Shown: positions 22,300-29,505 of the stretch, one piece after another
How the letters are laid out: the number at the start of each line of letters is the position of its first letter
How positions within the stretch are numbered: position 1 is the stretch's first letter
DNA from: Sphaerimonospora thailandensis
GTDB lineage: Bacteria; Actinomycetota; Actinomycetes; Streptosporangiales; Streptosporangiaceae
NCBI RefSeq assembly: GCF_016863115.1
Contig: NZ_BOOG01000065.1
Location: 1 to 36,137 of the forward strand
DNA length: 36,137 nt
Direction of reading: 5' to 3'
Notes under the pieces: generated by a model
Seen by the model: the letters and a program-made list of their open reading frames with translations, nothing else
Told to the model about the DNA's origin: nothing
Database searches by the model: none
Program-made: the position numbers and the translations under genes

Positions 22300-22334
22300 C
22301 GGCCCCGCCCTCCCGTGAAAGGGGAGCGGGGCCG
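22300..22334. terminator. Hairpin between convergent transcripts
   Basis: CGGCCCCGC (22300-22308) pairs with GCGGGGCCG (22326-22334), with a partly paired interior. It lies between the plus-strand remnant and the end of the minus-strand nucleotidase gene and could terminate both directions. Confidence 0.7.
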
Positions 22335-22405
22335 CTCCGTTGCCGTGCCGGATCTACACCCTGCGCTCGGCCTTGATTACCCGGACCACACTCGCGCTCT
22401 CGTCA

Positions 22406-24196
22406 CTAGAAAACCGGGACGTTGTCGCGGACGAGTTTCCAGTTGGGCTCGGCGAAGTCGGCCGGGTCGATGGAACCGGTCGCGGTGGCGTAGTCGATCA
22501 GCGCCTGGCGGATCTCCACCTGGGCGTTGTAGACGACCGGAGCGGTGGTCACGTGCGGGAAGCCGCCGCCGCCCGACTGCCGGTAGTTGTTGATCGCCAC
22601 TACGAACTGCTGGTCGGCCGGGATCGGATTGCCCTGGTAGGTGAGGTTGACGATGCGCTGTCCGACCGGCTTCGCGATGTCGATGTCATAGTGCACGCCC
22701 GACAGTTGGTCGTAGTTGTAGTCCGGGGTGTTGCCGGCGTTGGTGAGCGTCGCGAGGTCGATCGGCGCACCCGGGGCGACCTGGTTGAAGTACTTCGCGG
22801 AGTACTCCAGGAAGTCCTTGATCTGCGAGCCGGTCAGCTTGATGCCGAGCAGCGTGTTGTCGTAGACGTACAGCCCGGCCATGTCGCGTACGCTCACCGG
22901 CCCGGCCGGGAAGACGGCGGTGCGGCTGAACGGCGCGGCGATCGACAGCACCGGCAGCGAGGCGTCAGCCGTACCGGCGATCGCCTTGCCGACCAGGTCG
23001 GTCTGCACCTTCTGGATGTAGTCGAGGATCGGGGTGTCCTTGTACGGAGACTCGGCCGCGGACAGCGACTCCTCGGACTGGGCGATCACCTGGTTGACGT
23101 AGCCGACGGTCTTGTCGTGCTGTTCCTTCATCAGCGCGACGATCTTCGGGTCCTCGGCGACGGTGTTGGTGTTCAGCGTGCTGGAGGACTTGCCGGTGAC
23201 GGTCCACTTGCCCCGCTGCTTGACGAGGGTGAAGTCGACGACGCTGAGCCGCTGGCCCCACTTGCTGGGCTCGGTCAGCAGCACCTGCTTGCCGGTGGCC
23301 TTGTTGGTGACGAACCGCTGCGGCACGTCGTTGTGGGCGTGGCCGAACAGGACGGCGTCGATCCCGGGAACCTCCTCCGCGACCATGGCGGCGGCGTTCT
23401 CCACCGGCAGGTCCTCACCGTACGAGGACAGGCCGCTGTCGCCGGCGTGCGCGGTGACCAGGACCACGTCCGCGCCGAGCTTGCGGATCCGGGGCACCCA
23501 CTTCTTGGCGGTGTCGACCAGGTCCAGGAACTGGAGCCTGCCTTCGACGTTGGCCTTGTCCCAGATCGCGACGCCCGGGTTGGTGAGGCCGAGCACGCCG
23601 ACTCTGATCGGCTTCTCGCCCCTGACGTGCATCGTCTTGATGATGAACGGCTGGTACGCCGGCAGGCCGGTCTTGGCCGACACCGCGTTCGCGCCGAGGA
23701 CCGGGGCCTTCATCTGTTTGATCCACGTGGCCAGCAGCGGCAGTCCGTAGTTGAACTCGTGGTTGCCCAGCGTCACCGCGTCGTACCCGATGGCGTTCAT
23801 GGCCTTGGCCATGGGGTGGATCCGCCCGGTCTCGGTGATCGGCTCGACCTTGGCGTAGTAGTAGTCGAGCGGTGTGCCCTGGAGGGTGTCACCGGAGTCG
23901 AACAGCAGGGTGTGGTCGGCGCCGCGATCGGCCCGGATCCGGTTGACCATTGTGGAGATCTTGGCAAGCCCCACGTCGTTGTGGGCGCTGTCGTCGAACT
24001 CGGCGTTCTTGTAGTAGTCCCAGTTCAGGGCGTTTCCGTGGATGTCGGAGCTGGCCATCACGGTGATCTTCACCGAGTGGCTGGGGGATGCGGCGGCGGC
24101 GGAGGCGGAGATGCCGGGAGAGAGCAGACCGAGCGCCGCAATGGTGACGCCCACGGTCAGGGTCCGGCCGATCGCTGGTTGGTACATGCCGGCCAC
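22406..24196 (-). CDS. Secreted bifunctional metallophosphatase/5'-nucleotidase
   Basis: This exported nucleotidase of up to 596 residues has a signal peptide that covers about residues 1-34 (TLTVGVTIAALGLLSPGISA, then ASAAAA). The calcineurin-like domain has the full set of metal motifs: SSDIHGNALN, LLFDSGDTLQG, VTLGNHEFNYG, VTAHAGD and VLFGHAHND. The C-terminal 5'-nucleotidase domain (about 350-590) contains SIAAPFSRTAVFPAG, YVYDNTLLGIKLTG and NNYRQSGGGGFP, which binds the nucleotide base. GTG 24196 and ATG 24187 are both possible starts; neither has a clear ribosome-binding site. It should release phosphate and nucleosides from extracellular nucleotides. It is monocistronic, with an AT-rich palindromic region upstream. 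Confidence 0.93.
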   Translation of the reverse strand: MAGMYQPAIGRTLTVGVTIAALGLLSPGISASAAAASPSHSVKITVMASSDIHGNALNWDYYKNAEFDDSAHNDVGLAKISTMVNRIRADRGADHTLLFDSGDTLQGTPLDYYYAKVEPITETGRIHPMAKAMNAIGYDAVTLGNHEFNYGLPLLATWIKQMKAPVLGANAVSAKTGLPAYQPFIIKTMHVRGEKPIRVGVLGLTNPGVAIWDKANVEGRLQFLDLVDTAKKWVPRIRKLGADVVLVTAHAGDSGLSSYGEDLPVENAAAMVAEEVPGIDAVLFGHAHNDVPQRFVTNKATGKQVLLTEPSKWGQRLSVVDFTLVKQRGKWTVTGKSSSTLNTNTVAEDPKIVALMKEQHDKTVGYVNQVIAQSEESLSAAESPYKDTPILDYIQKVQTDLVGKAIAGTADASLPVLSIAAPFSRTAVFPAGPVSVRDMAGLYVYDNTLLGIKLTGSQIKDFLEYSAKYFNQVAPGAPIDLATLTNAGNTPDYNYDQLSGVHYDIDIAKPVGQRIVNLTYQGNPIPADQQFVVAINNYRQSGGGGFPHVTTAPVVYNAQVEIRQALIDYATATGSIDPADFAEPNWKLVRDNVPVF

Positions 24197-24231
24197 GCTA
24201 ATGAGATGCCATTACCTGAGGGTCACGAGAT

Positions 24232-24268
24232 CCTTAATCGAACATAGCTCGATATATCGGAATTAAGG
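24232..24268. promoter_or_regulatory. AT-rich nested inverted repeats upstream of the nucleotidase gene
   Basis: CCTTAAT (24232-24238) and ATTAAGG (24262-24268) form an inverted repeat that encloses the perfect palindrome CGATATATCG (24250-24259). The element is 36-72 bp upstream of the minus-strand nucleotidase start and is strikingly AT-rich for this genome. It suits a promoter/operator. No GTTCACC-type PHO box was seen. Confidence 0.45.
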
Positions 24269-24413
24269 GGATGATTGGGACTTTTGTACGAGATAGGAGT
24301 ATCGCCGACAGACCCGAGGGAGGACTCCGCGGCGTGGGTCTTCCTGCCGTCGCATGCCCGCGGGAGCGGAGGGTAGGGCACGCGTGTGTGTAGTGCGCGG
24401 GGAGGAGTTTCGC

Positions 24414-24785
24414 ATGTCTGAGCAGCAGAGCAGGCCGGTCGGGGGCGAGCACAAGTATGAGCAGGAGATCTCCTCGGTGGACGAGCACGAGGAGCGACCC
24501 GGGCGCAGTCTGATCACCACGACCCATGAGGTGATCAAGCGATGGGCCGAGGAGCGTGGCGGTCGGCCCGCTACGGTGCCGGGCACCGAGCACGAGGGCC
24601 GCGCCGGTGTGCTCCGGTTCGACTTCCCCGGGTACGGCGGGGGCGATCTGAAGGAGATCACCTGGGACGAGTGGTTCGAGACGTTCGAGGCACGCAACCT
24701 GAACTTCCTCTACCAGGAGCACAAGAAGGACGGCGACCAGAGCAATTTCTTCCGGCTGGAGAACCCGGATCGCGAGGACGCCTGA
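24414..24785 (+). CDS. Conserved small protein of unknown function (ERGGRPATV family)
   Basis: This 123-residue acidic soluble protein starts at ATG 24414 behind GGAGGAG. The N-terminal 45 residues are polar and probably disordered. The C-terminal 75 are conserved-looking: EVIKRWAEERGGRPATVPGT, GVLRFDFPGYGG, ITWDEWFETFEARNLNFLYQ and a closing SNFFRLENP. Similar proteins occur widely in bacteria and are often given uninformative or transferred names; I know of no demonstrated function. The WAEERGG...FDFPG pattern might form a small DNA- or nucleic-acid-binding domain, but that is a guess. It is convergent with the SigR-like gene, with repeats in between. Confidence 0.78.
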   Translation: MSEQQSRPVGGEHKYEQEISSVDEHEERPGRSLITTTHEVIKRWAEERGGRPATVPGTEHEGRAGVLRFDFPGYGGGDLKEITWDEWFETFEARNLNFLYQEHKKDGDQSNFFRLENPDREDA

Positions 24786-24802
24786 GGTTCCTCTGAGTTC
24801 GA

Positions 24803-24852
24803 CCGGCTACGGGCCGGCTACGGGCCGGCCCTGGGCTAGCTCTGGGCTAGCT
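24803..24852. repeat. Two adjoining 11-bp tandem repeats at the end of the SigR-like gene
   Basis: ccggctacggg is duplicated from about 24803, and ctgggctagct is duplicated at 24831-24841 and 24842-24852. The second pair includes the TAG stop codon of the sigma gene (24849-24847 on the minus strand), so the duplication may have altered the C-terminus. It also fills the convergent intergenic gap. Confidence 0.85.
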
Positions 24853-25470
24853 CTGGGGTGAGCCGTCAGCCGGGATCATGCCGAGCTCGATGGCGTAGTC
24901 CTCGAGCTTGTGCCGCAGCTGCCGCCGACCCCGGTGCAGGCGGGACATGACGGTCCCTATCGGGACCCCCATGATCTCGGCGATCTCCTTGTAGCTGAAG
25001 CCCTCCACGTCGGCGAGGTAGACGGCGAGCCGGAAGTCCTCCGGCACCTCGTGCAGCGCCTGCTTCACCCGGGAGTCCGGCAGGTCGTCCAGTGCCTCGG
25101 TCTCGGCCGACTTGAGCCCGCCGGACGTGTGGGAGGCGGCCTCGGCGAGCTGCCAGTCCTCGATTTCCTCGCCCGCCGTCCGCTGAGGCTGCCGTTGCTG
25201 CTTGCGGTAGATGTTGATGTAGGTGTTCGTCAGGATCCGGTACAGCCAGGCCCTGAGGTTGGTGCCCTCCCGGAACTGGTGGAAGTTGGAGAAGGCCTTG
25301 GCGAACACCTCCTGGACGAGATCTTCGGCATCGGCGGGGTTGCGGGTCAGCCTCAGGGCGCCGGCGTAGATCTGGTCGAGATACGGCAGGGCGTCCCGCT
25401 CGAAGCGGCGCCGCTGCTTCTCGATCGGCATGTCGTCCACCGTCGTCACATCGTCACCCCCGGCCCTCAT
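24847..25470 (-). CDS. SigR-like ECF sigma factor without adjacent anti-sigma gene
   Basis: This sigma factor has 207 residues from ATG 25470; an in-frame GTG (VTTVDD...) and an ATG at MPIEKQ are alternative starts. Region 2 includes [20 protein letters not shown] and [14 protein letters not shown], then [19 protein letters not shown]. Region 4 includes [20 protein letters not shown] and [29 protein letters not shown]. This is the pattern of SigR/SigH, which run the thiol-oxidative stress response. In SigR loci a zinc anti-sigma (RsrA) normally follows at once. Here the downstream neighbour is a convergent unrelated gene, so this is either a paralogue or an orphan. The upstream frame extension to 25821 is Arg-rich and unlike coding sequence, so I excluded it. 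Confidence 0.88.
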   Translation of the reverse strand: MRAGGDDVTTVDDMPIEKQRRRFERDALPYLDQIYAGALRLTRNPADAEDLVQEVFAKAFSNFHQFREGTNLRAWLYRILTNTYINIYRKQQRQPQRTAGEEIEDWQLAEAASHTSGGLKSAETEALDDLPDSRVKQALHEVPEDFRLAVYLADVEGFSYKEIAEIMGVPIGTVMSRLHRGRRQLRHKLEDYAIELGMIPADGSPQS

Positions 25471-25674
25471 GCCTGGCCCCGCTCCTACGGGGCCGGTTCC
25501 CCGTCGCGTCCTTCCGAGACAGGTGACGCCTACCCCCAGTTCCTCACTCAACACGACACGAACTACCGCAAAAAAGGCAAACAAGGCATATAGCCAAAAA
25601 CGCGTTCTCGGCATGGCGATGGTCCGCCGGGGTATGCGCGCCGAGACAGATCTGAACGCGAAGCGGGAGGCACG

Positions 25675-25890
25675 ATGACGCACAACCCTGAACCGTCGCG
25701 TAACCCTGAACCCGCGCGACCCGCGGGCGGCGAAGAGATCCAGGCGGAGTGGCAGAATCCGCTCGCCCAGTCCCCGGACGCGGAATGGACCCCCGACGAG
25801 ACCGATCTGACGGGCTGGCATGTCCCGGGTGCGGACTCTCCCGACGACGTCGAGGAACTCGCGGCGGACGATCCCCGCCGCGCCTCCTGA
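25675..25890 (+). CDS. Small acidic hydrophilic protein
   Basis: This 71-residue protein begins at ATG 25675 with GGGAGG seven bases upstream. It is rich in Pro, Glu, Asp and Asn, opens with a duplicated Asn-Pro-Glu-Pro motif ([19 protein letters not shown]), and has no hydrophobic core, so it is probably disordered. [18 protein letters not shown] near the C-terminus looks conserved but belongs to no family I recognise. It is divergent from the SigR-like gene and convergent with the site-2 protease gene. The good ribosome-binding site and biased composition support translation; function is unknown. Confidence 0.6.
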   Translation: MTHNPEPSRNPEPARPAGGEEIQAEWQNPLAQSPDAEWTPDETDLTGWHVPGADSPDDVEELAADDPRRAS

Positions 25891-25917
25891 CCCTCATGGC
25901 CGGACGGCGGCTTGGAG

Positions 25918-27201
25918 TCAGGCCGCGTCTCGGTGACCGGCTCCGGGGCCGGGACCGGCGGGACGTCCTGAGCCGGACAGCTCTGAGCCGGTCAGCCCTG
26001 AGCCGGGCCGGCCTGTGAGCTGGTCCGGGCAGCGTGGGGCGAGATCGGCGCCGCGCGGCGCGGGGTACGGCTCGGCGGCGCGCAGGTCGACGGTCTGGAG
26101 CGTCCGGCTGATGTCGCTCGGCGTGATGAGGCCGATCAGCCTGCCATCCGGATCGAGCGCCACCGCCCTCCCGTCGCTGCAACCGCCCATCCTGGGCAGC
26201 AGATCGGTGAGAGCCTCGTCAGGCCGCGCCCCGGGTACGTCTGCGGGTGGGCAGGCGATGTCGCGCAGGCGGGTCGTCGCCCGGGCCTGAGGGGGCACCG
26301 CCCGGATCCGGTTGAGCGTCACGAGCCCCAGGAAGCCGCCGCGCTCGTCCACCAACGGATAAGTGGACAGCCGGTGACGCATCACGACCCGGTCGATGAC
26401 GCCGTCCACGGTCTCGCCGGGCTCGGCTGTTACGAGCCGGTCCGACATCACGTCGCCGGTTCGTATGCCGTGCAGCGCGGCGCCGAGGCGTGTCTGCTGC
26501 TCCTCGGCGCTGGCGATGTTGACGAGGAACATGCCGATCAGGGCGAGCCACAGGCCCTGGAAACCCAGTCCGGAGACGACCTGGAGCAGGCCGAGCGCGA
26601 TGAGGACGTAACCGAAGACCCGGCCGGCCCGGGCCGCCGTCACCGCCGCTCTGACGCGGTCACCCCACCACGACCACAGCGCGGCACGCAGCACCCGCCC
26701 TCCGTCCAGCGGCGCCGCCGGGATCAGGTTGAAGAAGGCCAGGAGCACGTTGACCCCGGCGAGGTAGCCGAACATCCCGGCGAGCAACGGCGAGCCGCCG
26801 ACGGCGGAGAGCAACCAGGTCACAACGCCGAAGACCACCCCGGCGGCCAAGCTGGTCGCGGGGCCCACCGCGGCGATCTTCAGATCGGCTCCGGGCGTGC
26901 GCGGCTCGCCGCGAAGCTCGGCCACCCCGCCGAGCAGCCAGAGCGTGATGCCCGACACCTCGATGCCGTACCGCTTGGCCATCACCGCGTGTGCGAGCTC
27001 GTGCGCCAGCAACGAGGCCAGGAACAGCACGGCCGTCATCGTGCCGGCCAGCAGGTAGACCGCCGGCGACGAGCCGGGGAACGCGATCGGGAAGCGCCCG
27101 AACGCCAGCCCGAACACGATGATCACGACGATGACCAGCACGCTGATGTTGAGCCCGACCGAGACGCCGGCGATGCGGCCGAGACGGATCGACGAACGCA
27201 T
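25918..27201 (-). CDS. Site-2 protease family zinc metalloprotease with CBS pair
   Basis: This 427-residue M50 intramembrane protease has its start at ATG 27201 behind GGAGGG; the longer frame upstream is antisense to other features. Six or so hydrophobic segments occupy the first 220 residues. The zinc site HELAH is in LLAHELAHAVMAKRYG, and the second motif is FNLIPAAPLDGGRVLR. Two CBS repeats (about 245-300 and 315-370, with VMSDRLVTAEPGETVDG and GRLIGLITPSDIS) may sense adenine nucleotides. The last 45 residues are a low-complexity Gly/Ser/Pro tail made partly of 15-bp repeats (25967-26015). Substrates are unknown; S2P enzymes often cut anti-sigma factors, and a SigR-like gene lies nearby but divergent in layout. 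Confidence 0.93.
   Translation of the reverse strand: MRSSIRLGRIAGVSVGLNISVLVIVVIIVFGLAFGRFPIAFPGSSPAVYLLAGTMTAVLFLASLLAHELAHAVMAKRYGIEVSGITLWLLGGVAELRGEPRTPGADLKIAAVGPATSLAAGVVFGVVTWLLSAVGGSPLLAGMFGYLAGVNVLLAFFNLIPAAPLDGGRVLRAALWSWWGDRVRAAVTAARAGRVFGYVLIALGLLQVVSGLGFQGLWLALIGMFLVNIASAEEQQTRLGAALHGIRTGDVMSDRLVTAEPGETVDGVIDRVVMRHRLSTYPLVDERGGFLGLVTLNRIRAVPPQARATTRLRDIACPPADVPGARPDEALTDLLPRMGGCSDGRAVALDPDGRLIGLITPSDISRTLQTVDLRAAEPYPAPRGADLAPRCPDQLTGRPGSGLTGSELSGSGRPAGPGPGAGHRDAA
25967..26015. repeat. 15-bp repeats in the tail of the site-2 protease gene
   Basis: Three clear and one degenerate copy of a ctgagccgg-type 15- to 16-bp unit encode a Gly-Ser/Ser-Gly-rich tail after the CBS domains. 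They lie in the last 35 codons, outside any conserved domain. Confidence 0.75.
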
Positions 27202-27364
27202 GTTCCCTCCTGGGTCCGCTGCGGGCCCCCCTACCCACATCCCCCGGGGCGATGCGCGCCGGTTACGGCGCGGGCGACCTTGTGATTTCGTGGTTTGCCC
27301 AGATGAGCGGGGGGGAGGGGGCCTGCGAAGCGCGTCGAAGGGAAGATCAGCCGAAAGGAAGAAC

Positions 27365-27559
27365 ATGAGCCAGCCGCAGCAGCCCGAGATCCGGCGGTCC
27401 GGCCGGGGAGGCAGCACCGACGAGGACATCGACCTGACTCCTGAATCGGTGAGCGGGGGCGACACCTCCGGCCACCCGCACGGCACCGACAAGGGCGACA
27501 AGGGCGGGGGAGAGGGCGGCGGCGTGCCGCCCGACCAGCGCCCTCCCTACCCGTCCTGA
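27365..27559 (+). CDS. Small disordered hydrophilic protein
   Basis: This 64-residue protein starts at ATG 27365 with AAAGGAAG upstream. It has no hydrophobic segment. The sequence opens MSQPQQPEIRRSGRGG, passes an acidic STDEDIDLTPESVSGG patch and ends in a Gly/Lys/Pro-rich tail (DKGGGEGGGVPP). Small proteins with a TDEDIDLTPE-like patch recur in actinomycetes, in my recollection, but I know no function. It is divergent from the site-2 protease gene and followed closely by the DUF6098 gene, so the two may share a transcript. Confidence 0.6.
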   Translation: MSQPQQPEIRRSGRGGSTDEDIDLTPESVSGGDTSGHPHGTDKGDKGGGEGGGVPPDQRPPYPS

Positions 27560-27591
27560 CCTGACGTGACCCGACCAGCGCCGCCCGGAGA

Positions 27592-27638
27592 CGGAGAACG
27601 ACGAGGGAGAACGACGACGAGGGAGAACGACAGGGAGA
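27592..27638. repeat. Short GAGAACGAC repeats before the DUF6098 gene
   Basis: Three copies of a g(g)gagaacgac unit with variable spacers precede ATG 27638. Each contains an AGGGAGA-like stretch, so the repeats may duplicate ribosome-binding sequence and make the start ambiguous. Confidence 0.65.
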
Positions 27639-28111
27639 TGTACGGCGAGTCCGTGATCGGGGAGCCCCGGGGAGAAACGTGCCCGCCCTCCCATGGGCTG
27701 CCCACAGTGGAGAGCCTTGACGGGCTCGCCCGTGTCGTCGCGGACCGGTCGGGGCTCTATCTGCGCTACTCGAAGGGACCGGACGAGGACGAGGGCCGGC
27801 CGAGCGTCGACTATGAGAGCGGCCTGCGGCTTCCGGGGCTGTCGGTGACCGTGCTCGACGCCGAATCGTGGTGGACCCGGCCCCTGCGGGACTGGGTGGC
27901 TCGGCAGGTGTGCAAGTACACCCACCTGGTGGAGAAGGGGAGCGACCGTCGCGCCTGGATCCTGACCGGCCGCGTCGTCGGCCGTGGCCCGGACCACGAG
28001 CCGCTCATCGCCGGCGTCCGGCCGGTCGCCTGGCTCGATGAGGTGGTGATCGAGCAGGCCCGCCGGCACTACGAGACCGCGTTCGACATCGGCCGGGACT
28101 CGACCGGCTGA
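27638..28111 (+). CDS. DUF6098 family protein
   Basis: This protein has 157 residues from ATG 27638; an in-frame GTG at 27566 would add 24 residues encoded by repeats. The conserved core reads PTVESLDGLARVVADRSGLY, LRYSKGPDEDE, YESGLRLPGLSV, WWTRPLRDWVARQVCKYTHL and ILTGRVVGRGPDHEPLI, with a final PVAWLDE. I match this to DUF6098, a soluble actinobacterial family of unknown role, from memory of these motifs. No catalytic set is obvious. It follows a small hydrophilic-protein gene at 78 bp and is convergent with the deaminase gene. A weak hairpin (GGCCGT/ACGGCC, 28117-28137) sits after the stop. Confidence 0.75.
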   Translation: MYGESVIGEPRGETCPPSHGLPTVESLDGLARVVADRSGLYLRYSKGPDEDEGRPSVDYESGLRLPGLSVTVLDAESWWTRPLRDWVARQVCKYTHLVEKGSDRRAWILTGRVVGRGPDHEPLIAGVRPVAWLDEVVIEQARRHYETAFDIGRDSTG

Positions 28112-28144
28112 TCATTGGCCGTCACTGCGGAACGGCCGGTACGG

Positions 28145-28645
28145 CTATCCGTCCTGAGCTGTGAACAGGTGGGCGTTGACCTCCCGGACGAGCCGCGCCA
28201 TGTCGCCGATCTCGACGACCTCGACGCCACCCTGCCTGAGCAGCTCGGCGCCGTGGCAGTCGGCGAGCAGCGGCGGCTCGCGCAGGGCGAACACCACCCG
28301 GCCGATGCCGGCCGCGAGGATCAGGTGCGTACAGGTGCGTGGCCGGGACCTGCGGCTGCTGCACGGCTCCAGCGAGCTGTAGATCGTCGCGCCGGCCAGG
28401 TCCACGTGGGAGGGCCCGGACCTCGCGAGGGCGGCGAGCGCCGACTCCTCGGCGTGGACATGGGGATCGGCGTCGCGTGAGTAGCCGTCGGCGCGCCGCG
28501 TGCCGTCGCCCGCGACGATGATCGCGCCGACGGAGTACGCCGTACCGGACGGCGGGCAGCGGCGCGACAGCTCGATGGCCTCACGCAGCCACCGCCGGTC
28601 CGCCTCGGCCTGGGGCGTCAGGCCGGAACTCATGTCGGAACTCAT
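28145..28645 (-). CDS. RibD-type deaminase (cytidine/deoxycytidylate deaminase fold)
   Basis: This 166-residue zinc deaminase has motif I in HVHAEESALAAL (His-Ala-Glu) and motif II in SSLEPCSSRRSRPRTCTHL (Pro-Cys-x-x-Cys pattern with a stretched insert). The N-terminal LREAIELSRRCPPSGTAYSV and VGAIIV strand are as in RibD and dCMP deaminases. ATG 28645 overlaps the reductase stop (ATGA) and is preceded by GAGAGG. GTG 28654 and ATG 28633 are alternatives; a 12-bp duplication repeats Met-Ser-Ser at the start. Together with the next gene it splits the two functions of RibD: deamination and reduction of the pyrimidine intermediate of riboflavin or a related deazaflavin or pteridine-like product. 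The usual rib genes are not here. Confidence 0.85.
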   Translation of the reverse strand: MSSDMSSGLTPQAEADRRWLREAIELSRRCPPSGTAYSVGAIIVAGDGTRRADGYSRDADPHVHAEESALAALARSGPSHVDLAGATIYSSLEPCSSRRSRPRTCTHLILAAGIGRVVFALREPPLLADCHGAELLRQGGVEVVEIGDMARLVREVNAHLFTAQDG

Positions 28646-29346
28646 GCCGGGCACCTCTCGGACAGTGCGTACCGCAGCAGCACGACGTCATCGATCTTGG
28701 TGACGCCCGCGAGCCTGGCCCGGTGAACGGTGTCCGCCGACGGGCCCCACGGGAAGACGCCGTCGCCCACGAAGCGCGGCGCGCGGCGGTCTCCGACGAA
28801 GAACGGCGCGATGACCAGGTGGAGTTCGTCGGCGAGCCCGGCGGTGAGGAACCGGGTGTGCGTGGCGCCGCCGCCCTCGACCATGAGCCTGCCGACGCCC
28901 CTGCCGGACAGATCGTCGAGGATGCGGGGGAGATCGAGGGGGTCGCCCGCGTCGACCACCTCGGCGATGGCGCCCAGCAGTTCGCGTGTCCTGTCCAGGG
29001 CCGGCGACGCGGCGTACACGATTTTCTCGGTGTCGCCGGCCGTGAAGAACCGAGCCGCCGGATCGAGGTCTCCCCGTCCGGTGACCGTGACCTTGATCGG
29101 GGTGGGGGACAGCCCGCGTGCCATCCTGGCGGCGCGGCGGGCGGCCGAGCGCACGAGGAGCCGGGGGTCGTCCCTGCGTATCGTGTTCGCACCGACCAGG
29201 ATCGCGTCGCAGCCGGCCCGCACGTCGTCCACGCGATCGAAGTCGGCCTCGTTGGACAGCAGGAGCCGGCGTCCGCTCACGTCGTCGATGTAGCCGTCGA
29301 TGGACGCCGCGCAGCTCAGCAGCACATACGGTCGCTCGCTCACCAT
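28642..29346 (-). CDS. RibD C-terminal-type reductase
   Basis: This 234-residue NADPH-dependent reductase of the RibD_C/DHFR-like fold begins RPYVLLSCAASIDGYIDDVS, the family signature. It then shows DAILVGANTIRRDDPRLLVR and the glycine loop LMVEGGGATHTRFLTAGLAD, followed by ELHLVIAPFFVGD. In riboflavin synthesis this domain reduces 5-amino-6-ribosylaminouracil phosphate. It is the first gene of a two-gene minus-strand operon and overlaps the deaminase by 4 bp. It is separate rather than fused, and no ribA/B/E/H genes are nearby, so it may serve a secondary pathway or act as a spare copy. The start lacks a strong ribosome-binding site. Confidence 0.88.
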   Translation of the reverse strand: MVSERPYVLLSCAASIDGYIDDVSGRRLLLSNEADFDRVDDVRAGCDAILVGANTIRRDDPRLLVRSAARRAARMARGLSPTPIKVTVTGRGDLDPAARFFTAGDTEKIVYAASPALDRTRELLGAIAEVVDAGDPLDLPRILDDLSGRGVGRLMVEGGGATHTRFLTAGLADELHLVIAPFFVGDRRAPRFVGDGVFPWGPSADTVHRARLAGVTKIDDVVLLRYALSERCPA

Positions 29347-29442
29347 GGCCCCTTCACCGGGGCAAGTCTACGAGGAGCCGCGTACGACCAGGGTCGTCGG
29401 GAGGGTCCGCGCGGGGTACGCCGCTGGCTGCGCGAATTCGTC

Positions 29443-29480
29443 GGGAACCAGGGATGAACCGCGGGAACCAGGGATGAACC
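29443..29480. repeat. 20-bp tandem duplication upstream of the FGGY kinase gene
   Basis: gggaaccagggatgaacc occurs at 29443-29460 and again at 29463-29480, giving a 20-bp period. It lies in the divergent region between the reductase gene and the kinase gene, just before the kinase ribosome-binding site. Confidence 0.93.
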
Positions 29481-29505
29481 GTCATCCCGGGGGAAGCGGA
29501 GCGGC

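Noticed and set aside
22340-24247. 635-codon plus-strand frame opposite the nucleotidase
   Set aside because: Composition is shadow-like and repetitive (Val/Asp/Arg/Gly), and the minus strand has all the metallophosphatase motifs.
25471-25821. Upstream extension of the SigR-like frame
   Set aside because: The added 117 residues are Arg/Val-rich and unlike any sigma factor; SigR proteins are about the length obtained from ATG 25470.
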